From Clostridia bacterium (GTDB taxonomy: Bacteria > Bacillota > Clostridia > Christensenellales > Borkfalkiaceae): a DNA stretch of 64,000 bases. The notes under the pieces were generated by a model. It had not been told where the DNA came from. It searched no databases and was given only the letters and a program-made list of their open reading frames with translations. The stretch spans positions 62,001-126,000 of the forward strand of contig JAFTVF010000013.1 of NCBI GenBank assembly GCA_017465865.1. Direction: 5' to 3'. The position numbers and the translations under genes are program-made. Positions 32,459 through 40,044 of this stretch are shown here, piece by piece (within the stretch, counting starts at the first letter, position 1; each line of letters opens with the position of its first letter).

Positions 32459-33145
32459 ATGGCTCTTATTTTTATCCGAACCCTCGTTATTTTCGTTACG
32501 ACTTTTATCGTTATGCGCCTTATGGGCAAACGCCAGATCGGCGAAATGCAACCCTACGAGCTCGTCATCACCCTCTTGATCGCCGAGCTCGCCTGTATCC
32601 CCATGGCGGACAATTCCATTCCCCTTTTATACGGGATCGTGTCTATTCTCACCGTGTATCTCTTGCACCAGATCGTATGTATACTCGATTTGAAACTCCC
32701 CGGCGCAAAGGTCGTGCTCGGCGGTTCGCCGAGTATCGTGCTCAATAAAAACGGAATCGACGATACCCAACTGAAAAAGAACAATCTCGACGTAACCGAC
32801 CTGATCGCAAGCCTGCGTACGGAGGGGTATTTCGCGCTCGACGCGATCGAATACGCCTTGTACGAGTCGGAGGGTACTTTTTCCGCCCTGCCGAAAAAGG
32901 ATTACGAGCAAATGCAGAGCTCATTGCCGATCATTATCGTAGACGAGGGGAAATTCGACGAAAAGAATATCGAACGGACGAAACGGAGCAAAGCGTATTT
33001 TCTGAATGCGCTTAAAGAGCAGGGCTGTTCTAGCGAGAAAAAATTGCTCGTTATGACGGTAGACGGAAACGGAAAGGTATATATGCAACAAATAGGCAAA
33101 AAATATAAGGTCTTTCACCTTAATTGGGAGGAAAAATTATGGTAA
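32459..33145 (+). CDS. DUF421 membrane protein (YetF/YrbG type)
   Basis: 228 residues from ATG 32459. Three N-terminal helices (FIRTLVIFVTTFIVMRLMGKRQIGEMQPYELVITLLIAELA) with the conserved GKRQIGEMQPYELV motif, then a cytoplasmic DUF421 domain (LPGAKVVLGGSPSIVLNKNGIDDTQLKKNNLDVTDLIASLRTEGYFALDAIEYALYESEGTFS). In spore formers some relatives act in germination, but the biochemical role is unknown. Operon with a DUF4363 gene, the usual partner. The ATG at 32399 upstream lacks a ribosome-binding site. Confidence 0.92.
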   Translation: MALIFIRTLVIFVTTFIVMRLMGKRQIGEMQPYELVITLLIAELACIPMADNSIPLLYGIVSILTVYLLHQIVCILDLKLPGAKVVLGGSPSIVLNKNGIDDTQLKKNNLDVTDLIASLRTEGYFALDAIEYALYESEGTFSALPKKDYEQMQSSLPIIIVDEGKFDEKNIERTKRSKAYFLNALKEQGCSSEKKLLVMTVDGNGKVYMQQIGKKYKVFHLNWEEKLW

Positions 33146-33161
33146 AACGGGAGGTGAAAAT

Positions 33162-33539
33162 ATGATACGGACGCTCGCAAGTATCGTCATTACTCTGCTT
33201 TTGATCTTCGGGCTTTCTTGGTATGAAATGCGCTACGTGGACAGAATTTTCGAGCATTTTAACGCCATGCTGTTATCCCTGCGCCAAAAAACGGAATCGG
33301 GCACGGCACTCTACGAGGACGGTACGGCGGTGCAAACCTATTGGGACAAACAACGCCATCGTATGCATATTTGGTTGCCTCATTCCTCTTTGCTGGAAGT
33401 CGATTATCAAATGGACGAGGCGCTCGGCTTTCTCTATCTCAAAGATTACGAGGGCGCCCTGCCGAAAATCGACGTACTCATCGGGCTGAGCGAAAATATC
33501 CCCGATTCGTATTCGCTCAATCTCGGAAACATTTTCTAA
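33162..33539 (+). CDS. DUF4363 family protein
   Basis: 125 residues: one N-terminal membrane anchor (LASIVITLLLIFGLSWYEMRYVD) and an extracytoplasmic helical domain ending in ALPKIDVLIGLSENIPDSYSLNLGNIF, characteristic of DUF4363. These small proteins accompany DUF421 proteins and probably form a complex with them. GGGAGGTG before the start, 16 bases after the DUF421 gene. Confidence 0.88.
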   Translation: MIRTLASIVITLLLIFGLSWYEMRYVDRIFEHFNAMLLSLRQKTESGTALYEDGTAVQTYWDKQRHRMHIWLPHSSLLEVDYQMDEALGFLYLKDYEGALPKIDVLIGLSENIPDSYSLNLGNIF

Positions 33540-33540
33540 C

Positions 33541-33574
33541 GAAAAAAGCCCGCGTTATTGCGAGCTTTTTTTCG
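33541..33574. terminator. Bidirectional terminator
   Basis: GAAAAAAGCcCGC-gttatt-GCGaGCTTTTTTTC between the DUF4363 gene and the convergent gene at 33576. Confidence 0.75.
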
Positions 33575-33575
33575 T

Positions 33576-33929
33576 TTACGCCAAGCCGTACATATGTACG
33601 ATACGCACGGTCGCCTCGAAGATATTCCGAACGAATTTTTTCACCGCAACGGAGGTCGCCGCGTCGGGCGTGTCGTGATCGTTGCTTTTCATCATCGCCA
33701 CCAGCGCGTTGAAGTTCATGCAAATACTTTGCATCTCCTCTTCGATCGCCGTGTACGCGTCCTCTTCCCCGACGTGCTGAATGGAATACATTTCCTCCAC
33801 CGTCGCGTTCATTTCCGTCAAATGCTTGGTATTCCCCGTGCGGAGCATATCCGCCGACTGATGGTTAAGGTCGGCAAGCAAGCGGATAAAGCGTTGCAGT
33901 TTTTCGTTGCCTTCAAGCTCGGTCGCCAT
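33576..33929 (-). CDS. Small helical protein coupled to the UAP1-like gene
   Basis: 117 residues, predicted mostly helical, with several Met and acidic residues (EMNATVEEMYSIQHVGEEDAYTAIEEEMQSICMNF). Not recognised. Its ATG overlaps the stop of the upstream nucleotidyltransferase (TAATG), so the two are translationally coupled, which suggests a function linked to sugar-nucleotide metabolism or a regulatory partner. No signal peptide or membrane segment. Confidence 0.65.
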   Translation of the reverse strand: MATELEGNEKLQRFIRLLADLNHQSADMLRTGNTKHLTEMNATVEEMYSIQHVGEEDAYTAIEEEMQSICMNFNALVAMMKSNDHDTPDAATSVAVKKFVRNIFEATVRIVHMYGLA

Positions 33930-35158
33930 TACAGTTCCACCCCGTTGCCTTTGAGAAGTTCCCGCGCGCTTTCCACGCTATCCACGCCCGTCTTGTTCTT
34001 GATCGGCGCAAATTCCTTTTCGCGTACGACCTCGAAAGGCAAAACGCTGCCCATGGGCTTAATCAAATCCACGGCAAGGGTTTCGAATTTCTTGCCGTTT
34101 TCCTTTTCGGGCTTTCTCGTTACGCCGTCTTCGCAAAGGCACTCGATCTTCTTTTCGACGATATGCACGGGAATCTTTTTATCCGCGATCTCTTCGAGCT
34201 TGGAAAGGCGGAACAGATAGTTCATGATCGCGCCGTAGCAATACGCAAGGTCGCCGTTTTCGTCCTTTTGGTTTGCCATTTCGTCCGTCAGCTCGTAATA
34301 TTCGATAATGTCGGGCTGCGTACCGTCCATACACAGCACGCCCACCTTTTCGTAAGGGTTGGTCTTGCAAATGACTTTCGCGCCGCAGTTTACCCCGCTG
34401 TCGATCGTCGCGCCCACGAATACGGGGTCGGCGATCCGCTGTAACACGTTATCCACCGCGTAGATATTCAGCCATTCCACGCCCCGAGCGTGCAAGTCCT
34501 CCACAAGCCCCGCCGCTTTGAGCGAGCCGAACCAACCGCCGTTGCCGTTGGGGGAAAGCGCGGGCGTATCCTTGCGTTCGAGAATGATCTTGCCGTCGTA
34601 ATCCACCGCGGGCGCCATTTCCTGTTTGAAGAATTTCACTTCCATTTCGGGATAGCCGAAATACCCGTGTTCTTTCCAAAAGCTCGTCGTCTGCGCGTGG
34701 TTTTTGTCGCTCGTCATAATGTACAAAGGCACGATCACGCCGCATTTTTGCGTTACTTCCATGAGATTTTTCATCTGCTGTTCGAAGATATACAACGGCT
34801 TGGTAACGCCGATATCGTACGCGCCTTTCGGTCCGTCCACGCCAAGCCGCGTGCCCATACCGCCCGCAAGCAATACCGCCGCGACCTTGCCCGCCTTGAT
34901 CGCCTCTACGCCGATCGCTTCAAATTCCGCTTTTTTCGCCTGTATCTGCGCCTGACGAAGCCCTGCGATGGGTTTGATATCGCGGTCTTTCCCGCTCATA
35001 TCCACGGGGTTTGCGAGCGCAGCCTCGAAATCCCAGTTGATATTTTCGATCGCAGTAAGCAGGTTTTCTTTGCCCTGCGCGTCCAGCTCGTCGTAGTATT
35101 TCAAAAGTTGGGTCTGCCCTTTTTTCGTCAAGAGCGCTTGTGCCTGTTCAAAAGTCAT
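33929..35158 (-). CDS. UDPGP-family uridylyltransferase (UAP1-like)
   Basis: 409 residues. N-terminal helical segment, then the nucleotide-binding LAGGMGTRLGVDGPKGAYDIG loop (about residues 97-117), PLYIMTSDKNHAQTTSFWKEHGYFG, LSPNGNGGWFGSLKAAG and WLNIYAVDNVL. These match eukaryotic-type UDP-N-acetylglucosamine/galactosamine pyrophosphorylases (UAP1), which form UDP-sugars from UTP and the sugar-1-phosphate, rather than bacterial GlmU or GalU. Bacterial members occur in gut Firmicutes. Exact sugar specificity cannot be read from the sequence. Confidence 0.88.
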   Translation of the reverse strand: MTFEQAQALLTKKGQTQLLKYYDELDAQGKENLLTAIENINWDFEAALANPVDMSGKDRDIKPIAGLRQAQIQAKKAEFEAIGVEAIKAGKVAAVLLAGGMGTRLGVDGPKGAYDIGVTKPLYIFEQQMKNLMEVTQKCGVIVPLYIMTSDKNHAQTTSFWKEHGYFGYPEMEVKFFKQEMAPAVDYDGKIILERKDTPALSPNGNGGWFGSLKAAGLVEDLHARGVEWLNIYAVDNVLQRIADPVFVGATIDSGVNCGAKVICKTNPYEKVGVLCMDGTQPDIIEYYELTDEMANQKDENGDLAYCYGAIMNYLFRLSKLEEIADKKIPVHIVEKKIECLCEDGVTRKPEKENGKKFETLAVDLIKPMGSVLPFEVVREKEFAPIKNKTGVDSVESARELLKGNGVEL

Positions 35159-35277
35159 AATCGTTCTCCTTTTTTCTTGCTTTTTATTATTGTAACAAAT
35201 TCGAACGCGGATTGCAAGACTTTTGAGGAAATTTTCCCCAAAAATTCTTTCTTTGTTTTTCCGTATTCTTTCTCCGC

Positions 35278-35306
35278 TTTACATTTCCAAAGCGGTATGG
35301 TATAAT
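35278..35306 (+). promoter_or_regulatory. Promoter giving a leaderless mRNA
   Basis: TTTACA (35278-35283), 17-base spacer, TATAAT (35301-35306); the ATG at 35313 follows after six bases, where transcription should start. AAGG in the gap is too close to serve as a ribosome-binding site. Confidence 0.65.
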
Positions 35307-35312
35307 AAGGAT

Positions 35313-35726
35313 ATGAGCATACGGGCGTATTTGAAAAACCTATTCTATAAACGGCGCTTGAAAAAGAGCGGGTTACGTTTCCCCGTCGCTACAAAGCTGC
35401 GCGGGGTCAGCGCGCAAGACCTGCAAGGCGCGCTGATACAAAGCGAACCGCTCGACGAATTACAGATCGTACACTGTCCGTCGGCGGAATTTCCGTTCGG
35501 GGTGGCGGTATACAGTATCCCGCTCAATCGGTTGCTCGGGTATATCGACGAGGGACTGTCTGAAAAGCTGGTATACGCGTTCGGCGAGGGGTTTTGCCGA
35601 GACGGAGAGATCATAAAACGCACGGGCGGAACGGACGGCGGGTATTACGGCTGTAATATCCGTATCTTCGAGAGTATGGAATTTATGTCCGAATACGAGG
35701 ATTTTTCGCACCTGTACGGCGTATGA
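35313..35726 (+). CDS. Small protein with HIRAN-like domain
   Basis: 137 residues from ATG 35313. Residues 20-85 (FPVATKLRGVSAQDLQGALIQSEPLDELQIVHCPSAEFPFGVAVYS...LLGYIDEGLSEKLVYAF) have the layout of a HIRAN domain (a small beta-barrel found in SWI/SNF-like and other DNA-acting proteins): G-V-x-x...L-x-L-V-x-x...A-V-x-V...L-G-Y-I/L. The remainder (KRTGGTDGGYYGCNIRIF) is not recognised. Stand-alone gene. A DNA-related role is an inference from the fold. Confidence 0.55.
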   Translation: MSIRAYLKNLFYKRRLKKSGLRFPVATKLRGVSAQDLQGALIQSEPLDELQIVHCPSAEFPFGVAVYSIPLNRLLGYIDEGLSEKLVYAFGEGFCRDGEIIKRTGGTDGGYYGCNIRIFESMEFMSEYEDFSHLYGV

Positions 35727-35756
35727 AAAAAGGGCTTGATCACAAGCCCTTTTTTA
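35726..35756. terminator. Shared terminator of convergent genes
   Basis: AAAAAAGGGCTTG (35726-35738) pairs with CAAGCCCTTTTTT (35743-35755); the minus gene's stop codon lies in the loop. Confidence 0.9.
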
Positions 35757-36291
35757 TTAGTTTCAGCGCTCTTTGCAGCGGTATAAACAGGATACTTACG
35801 GACACCGCCGTACAGACGACCTGCGGGAGCATAAACGACAGCGAAGCGATAAAATACGCCCGCGCCGCGCGCTTGGTATAGCCGTACCAAAGCGGGGTGA
35901 TGATATTGTCGAGCATCGAAAAGCAAACGGTGCAAAGACACGCGGTCAAAACCATCCACCATAAACAGCGCAGCGGGTCTTTCACCCCGCGTCCGATACC
36001 GCCGAAGATTGCCGTAAGCGCGTTATAATACACGAGATACAATACGAGCACGGTAGGCGCGAACCCGAACAGAAGCTGTCTTAGCAGCGAAAACGCCGTT
36101 GCGGCGATCATTCCCCGCCGTATCCCGAATACGAACGCGTACGACACGAACAGCACGGTAACCAGCTCCACGCCCGGCACGGCGGCAAGACAGAGCTGAA
36201 CCGCAATTACGAGCGCGACGAAAACGGCGAGATAGGCGCATTCTTTTGCGCCCCTCACCGCAAGTCTTTTTCCGTTACGCTCTATTTTCAC
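35740..36291 (-). CDS. ECF transporter S-component, probably cobalamin-related
   Basis: 183 residues with about five or six helices (ECAYLAVFVALVIAVQLCLAAVPGVELVTVLFVSYAFVFGIRRGMIAATAFSLLRQLLFGF). The layout matches ECF S-components with a Arg-Gly-Met loop. It sits 3 bases after a DUF4430 lipoprotein gene in a transcript led by a cobalamin riboswitch, so its substrate is predicted to be vitamin B12 or a precursor (CblT/CbrT-like). The energising module is elsewhere. Confidence 0.8.
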   Translation of the reverse strand: MKIERNGKRLAVRGAKECAYLAVFVALVIAVQLCLAAVPGVELVTVLFVSYAFVFGIRRGMIAATAFSLLRQLLFGFAPTVLVLYLVYYNALTAIFGGIGRGVKDPLRCLWWMVLTACLCTVCFSMLDNIITPLWYGYTKRAARAYFIASLSFMLPQVVCTAVSVSILFIPLQRALKLIKKGL

Positions 36292-36294
36292 AGC

Positions 36295-36723
36295 TTAGAA
36301 AGTCTGGTATTCCCAGATATACACCCCGCCCGAAACCACCGTCAGCGTATCCGCGCCGACGATTGCGCTTGCAAGCGTTTTTCCGTCGTATTCGATCGTG
36401 CCCCATTCCGCGTTCGACATTTCGGTATCCGAAGTGTACAGCATCCAACAGCTGCTGAAATCCGCGGCGTTCTCCTTGCCGTTTACGCTCGTAACCATCG
36501 TACCCGAAAGGGTGAACGTAAGTTTTTCGTCCGCCTGCAATTTTTCCATAACGGAAAGCAGGGTCGCGTTTTCCTCCGCTTCGTTCACCGAAATAACGAC
36601 GCGGGTTTCCGTGCTTTCTTTCACGACCGCCGTCGCTTTGCCTTTACCGCAGCCAAACAGACAGCACACGGACAGTACGAGGGAAAAGAGAAGAGTAACA
36701 ATAACGTTGATTTTGCGTTTCAT
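36295..36723 (-). CDS. DUF4430 (transcobalamin-like) lipoprotein
   Basis: 142 residues. Signal peptide with lipobox LFGC (Cys25), then a DUF4430 domain (ENATLLSVMEKLQADEKLTFTLSGTMVTSVNGKE...SSCWMLYTSDTEMSNAEWGTIEYDGKTLASAIVGADTLTVVSGGVYIWEYQTF), the ubiquitin-like fold found at the C-terminus of intrinsic factor and transcobalamin. With the cobalamin riboswitch and an ECF S-component it probably captures corrinoids outside the membrane. GGAGG before the start. Confidence 0.85.
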   Translation of the reverse strand: MKRKINVIVTLLFSLVLSVCCLFGCGKGKATAVVKESTETRVVISVNEAEENATLLSVMEKLQADEKLTFTLSGTMVTSVNGKENAADFSSCWMLYTSDTEMSNAEWGTIEYDGKTLASAIVGADTLTVVSGGVYIWEYQTF

Positions 36724-37039
36724 AAAACGCCTCCGTAAAAATAAAATTTCCGAACGCCGAAATCCTTTGGCGCACGGAAAAAAGACAAGCCCAAAACACC
36801 GCCTACCGCGGTATTTCTTAACGCAAGTTTCCGCCCGTCCGCAGAAATTTCGTTTCTAAGGCTGCTTCGCAATCAACGGTTGATTAGTAATGCTTACGGT
36901 TTGACGAGAAAAAAACAAGAAAGGCAAGCGTTTTGCAAGGGCGCATACCCTCTGCGGTATGTAACCGAGTGAAACGCATAGCATTTCGCAGATTTTTTCC
37001 GTCAAAAATCAACTGAGGATTGAGAGGAAGCCTTTAAAC

Positions 37040-37200
37040 GCTCGGCAGGTCTCCCGGCTTACAACGCCCTATGCGTTCGTCCTTTTCCTTCCCGCTGTCG
37101 CAGTGAAAAAAGACAAGGCGTTCTTACGGTTGCGGGGGCAGCGGAGTAATACTCTCTTCCCTATTAAATCCCTTCCGCAAAAGGGATACCGCGCGCTCGT
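37040..37200 (-). ncRNA. Cobalamin riboswitch
   Basis: Minus-strand aptamer with the class signature: AATAGGGAA (37165-37157), a CCGCTGCCCCCGCAACCGTAAG block near 37145-37120, and GCCGGGAGACCTGCCG (37058-37043). It precedes the DUF4430/ECF genes by about 320 bases. The intervening leader (36724-37039) holds several hairpins, including one just before the start (TTTCCG...CGGAAATTTTATTTTTA, 36740-36783), which can serve as the expression platform. Confidence 0.93.
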
Positions 37201-37216
37201 ATTCGGTTGTGACTTT

Positions 37217-37245
37217 ATTATACGCCGCATTTCGACAAAAGTCAA
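37217..37245 (-). promoter_or_regulatory. Promoter of the cobalamin-riboswitch operon
   Basis: Minus-strand TTGACT (37245-37240), 17-base spacer, TATAAT (37222-37217). Confidence 0.8.
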
Positions 37246-37248
37246 CGA

Positions 37249-37275
37249 AAAAAACGGCGTTGCCGCCGTTTTTGT
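37249..37275 (-). terminator. Terminator of the second degV
   Basis: ACGGCG-GCAA-CGCCGT stem followed by TTTTTTTCG on the minus strand; it overlaps the next promoter. Confidence 0.75.
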
Positions 37276-37302
37276 TCGTTTTGTTATAGTTTGTTGGTTT
37301 TG

Positions 37303-38205
37303 TTATATCGCAGATTGCAGCTCCGCGCGCGTTTTTTCGGACAGCCAGCCGCAGGACACCGACCCCGGCCCTACGTGCGAGCCGATCACGGGCCCCATGA
37401 TCGTGATAATCGGTTTTACCCCCGTTTTCGCTTCCACGAGCGCCGCAAGCTCTTCCGCGCCCTTGGGATTGTTCGTATGCACGACGACCGCGATCCCCTT
37501 TTCGTCGATCGGCGCAATATTCATATGCTCGATCACGCGTGCAAACGCCTTTTTCAGTCCCTTGCATTTCTCGATGACTTTGAGTTTCCCCTCGGGGTCG
37601 AACGTGAGCATGGGCTTAATGTTCAGCATCGTGCCGAACACCGCTGAGGTCGCCGAAACCCGTCCGCCTTTTTTGAGATAGAACAGGTCGTTGGGGATAA
37701 TACAATGCTGGATATTTTGGCGGACCTGCATTAAATAGTCGTAGGTTTCTTTCGCCGTCATGCCCTTATCCCTGCAATCCGCCGCGAGCAATACGAGCAT
37801 ACCCTGCCCGATCGTCGCCGTCAACGGATCGACTGCGTATACCGTAAAATCGGGGTATTTCTTTTTCATATCCGCAGCCGCCTGCTCGGTGATCGTGATC
37901 GTATTCGCAAGCCCCGACGAGATCATAAAATGCACGACCTCTTTTACGCCCGCTTCCGCCATTTTCGTAAAATGCTCGATATGCGCCTCGTAATTGAGCT
38001 TCGCCGTACGCGGGAAATACCCGTTTGCCACCTTTTCGTAAAAGGCAATATATTCCTCTTCCTTTTGGAAATCGTCCAAGCTCTCTTCGATTTTTCCGTC
38101 CTTTTCCATCGTAAAGGTCAAGGGCACGAACCAAATCCCGCGCGCTTCTCTTTCGTCTTTTTTCAAATCGCAAGTAGAGTCGCTGGAAACTTCAAACAAC
38201 GCCAT
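37303..38205 (-). CDS. DegV family fatty-acid-binding protein (second copy)
   Basis: 300 residues. FEVSSDSTCDLKKDEREARGIWFVPLTF start, HFMISSGLANTITITEQAAADM (fatty-acid headgroup loop), YAVDPLTATIGQGMLVLLA, LKKGGRVSATSAVFGTMLNIKPMLTFDPEGKLKVIEKCKG and the C-terminal GPVIGSHVGPGSVSCGW. It would deliver a fatty acid to FakA. It differs clearly from the DegV at 18431, suggesting different lipid preferences. Monocistronic. Confidence 0.93.
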   Translation of the reverse strand: MALFEVSSDSTCDLKKDEREARGIWFVPLTFTMEKDGKIEESLDDFQKEEEYIAFYEKVANGYFPRTAKLNYEAHIEHFTKMAEAGVKEVVHFMISSGLANTITITEQAAADMKKKYPDFTVYAVDPLTATIGQGMLVLLAADCRDKGMTAKETYDYLMQVRQNIQHCIIPNDLFYLKKGGRVSATSAVFGTMLNIKPMLTFDPEGKLKVIEKCKGLKKAFARVIEHMNIAPIDEKGIAVVVHTNNPKGAEELAALVEAKTGVKPIITIMGPVIGSHVGPGSVSCGWLSEKTRAELQSAI

Positions 38206-38379
38206 CTTTTTTCTCCTCCGCGTCTTCGTGTACTTTTATATTATATCACTTCGCTTTTTCCCTGTCAACGATTACGCCCCTTTTTTTGAAAAAATGTCAT
38301 ATTTTTTTATGACAACCGTTGCTTAAAAAAATATTTTTGCAAGTAACGGAAAATTTTCAGACTTTTTTCCTTAAAAGGC

Positions 38380-38408
38380 TTGAAAAATCGGTAAAAAAAC
38401 GCTATAAT
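38380..38408 (+). promoter_or_regulatory. Promoter of the phosphohexomutase gene
   Basis: TTGAAA (38380-38385), 17-base spacer, TATAAT (38403-38408). Confidence 0.75.
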
Positions 38409-38444
38409 AGAAACGGTATATTTATAAGATAAAGGAGATATGCT

Positions 38445-40004
38445 ATGAACCTGCAAGATTACCTCAGCTTAAAGAACGGCTCGGACGTGCGCGGTATCGC
38501 GTGCGAGGGCGTAGAGGGCGAAGAGGTCAACCTCACGGCGGAAGCGGCGGAAAATATCGCGAAAGCCTTTTGCGTATGGCTCTCTTCTCGGACGGGCAAA
38601 ACGCGGGTCGGCGTTGCCGTCGGGTACGATTCCCGTATCTCCGCGCCCGTGCTTTCAGAAGCGGTGGTAAACGGTATCCTGTCCACGGGCAATAACGCCG
38701 TCGTTACGGGTCTGTCCACTACCCCGTCTATGTTCATGCTCTTAAAAGACGAAAACAGGCAACGGAAAACGCCCTGCCAAGGCTCGATTATGATCACGGC
38801 AAGCCACCTGCCTTTTAACCGCAACGGCTTGAAATTTTTCTCGGAAAACGGCGGGCTGGAAAGCTCGGATATCAAGGAAATTTTAGAGCTTGCGGCAGGC
38901 TACCGCTTTGCGGAAGGGATCGAGGGCGAGAAAACCGTAGCCCCCTATTTGGACGAATACGCGGCTTCGCTGGTTTCGCTCGTGCGCGAGGCGTGCGGCG
39001 AGGACAAGCCCTTATCGGGCAAACGCGTGATCGTGGACGCGGGCAACGGCGCGGGCGGATTTTTCGCCGATAAGGTACTCGCTCCCCTCGGCGCGGACAC
39101 GGCGGGTTCGCAGTTTTTAGAGCCTGACGGAAATTTCCCCAACCATATCCCCAACCCCGAAAACAAAGCGGCGATGCAGTCGATCTGCGAAGCGGTGAAA
39201 AAATCCCGCGCCGATTTCGGGATCATTTTCGACACCGACGTAGACAGAGCGGGCGCGGTGGATAAAGACGGCTCGGAGATCAACCGCAACCGACTGATTG
39301 CGCTCATCTCCGCGATCTTGCTCGAAGAAAAGGCGGGCACGATCGTTACCGACTCGGTAACCTCCGACGGACTGCAAAAATTTATCGCGAAAAAGGGCGG
39401 CAAACACCACCGCTTTAAGCGCGGTTATAAAAACGTTATCAACGAGGCGATCCGCCTCAACAATCAAGGCGAATACACCCCGTTGGCGATCGAAACGAGC
39501 GGACACGCAGCGCTTATGGAAAACTATTTCCTCGACGACGGCGCGTATCTGATCACAAGGCTCTTGATCGCGCTTGCGAACGCGGCGAAAGCGGGCAAAA
39601 CGCTCGGCGACCTGATCGCGGATCTGGAAATGCCCGAGGAGGCGCAGGAGATCCGTTTGCGGTTTATCGGCGGCTGCGATTTCAAAACGCTGGGCGCGAA
39701 TATCTTGAAAGATTTCGAAAACTACGCAAAAGCCCACGCGTACGCAAAGCCCGCGCCCGATAACTACGAGGGTTGCAGGGTGTGCTACGACGGCGACCAC
39801 GGCGACGGCTGGGCGCTCGTTCGAATGAGCCTGCACGAGCCGATCATGCCCATCAATATCGAGAGCAATACGAAAGGCGCGAGCATTAAAATCGTCAAGG
39901 ATTTGTATTATTTCCTTAAAAAATACACCTGTCTTGATATGACCCCGATGGTAAACGTGATCGAGGCATACAGAAAAAGTCTTATGGACGGATTGCTCAA
40001 ATAA
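38445..40004 (+). CDS. Phosphomannomutase/phosphoglucomutase family enzyme
   Basis: 519 residues of the alpha-D-phosphohexomutase family: active-site serine loop ITASHLPFNRNGLKFFSENGG (TASHxP), metal loop DTDVDRAGAVD, sugar-recognition loop IETSGHAALMENYFLDDGAYL and the C-terminal phosphate-binding region. It interconverts sugar-1- and sugar-6-phosphates through a phosphoserine. It resembles the divergent ManB group rather than GlmM. AAAGGAG precedes the start; transketolase follows 40 bases downstream, so both are probably co-transcribed. Confidence 0.9.
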   Translation: MNLQDYLSLKNGSDVRGIACEGVEGEEVNLTAEAAENIAKAFCVWLSSRTGKTRVGVAVGYDSRISAPVLSEAVVNGILSTGNNAVVTGLSTTPSMFMLLKDENRQRKTPCQGSIMITASHLPFNRNGLKFFSENGGLESSDIKEILELAAGYRFAEGIEGEKTVAPYLDEYAASLVSLVREACGEDKPLSGKRVIVDAGNGAGGFFADKVLAPLGADTAGSQFLEPDGNFPNHIPNPENKAAMQSICEAVKKSRADFGIIFDTDVDRAGAVDKDGSEINRNRLIALISAILLEEKAGTIVTDSVTSDGLQKFIAKKGGKHHRFKRGYKNVINEAIRLNNQGEYTPLAIETSGHAALMENYFLDDGAYLITRLLIALANAAKAGKTLGDLIADLEMPEEAQEIRLRFIGGCDFKTLGANILKDFENYAKAHAYAKPAPDNYEGCRVCYDGDHGDGWALVRMSLHEPIMPINIESNTKGASIKIVKDLYYFLKKYTCLDMTPMVNVIEAYRKSLMDGLLK

Positions 40005-40044
40005 CGGCAAACTACTTACGAAAATAATTTTTAGGAGAATAGAA

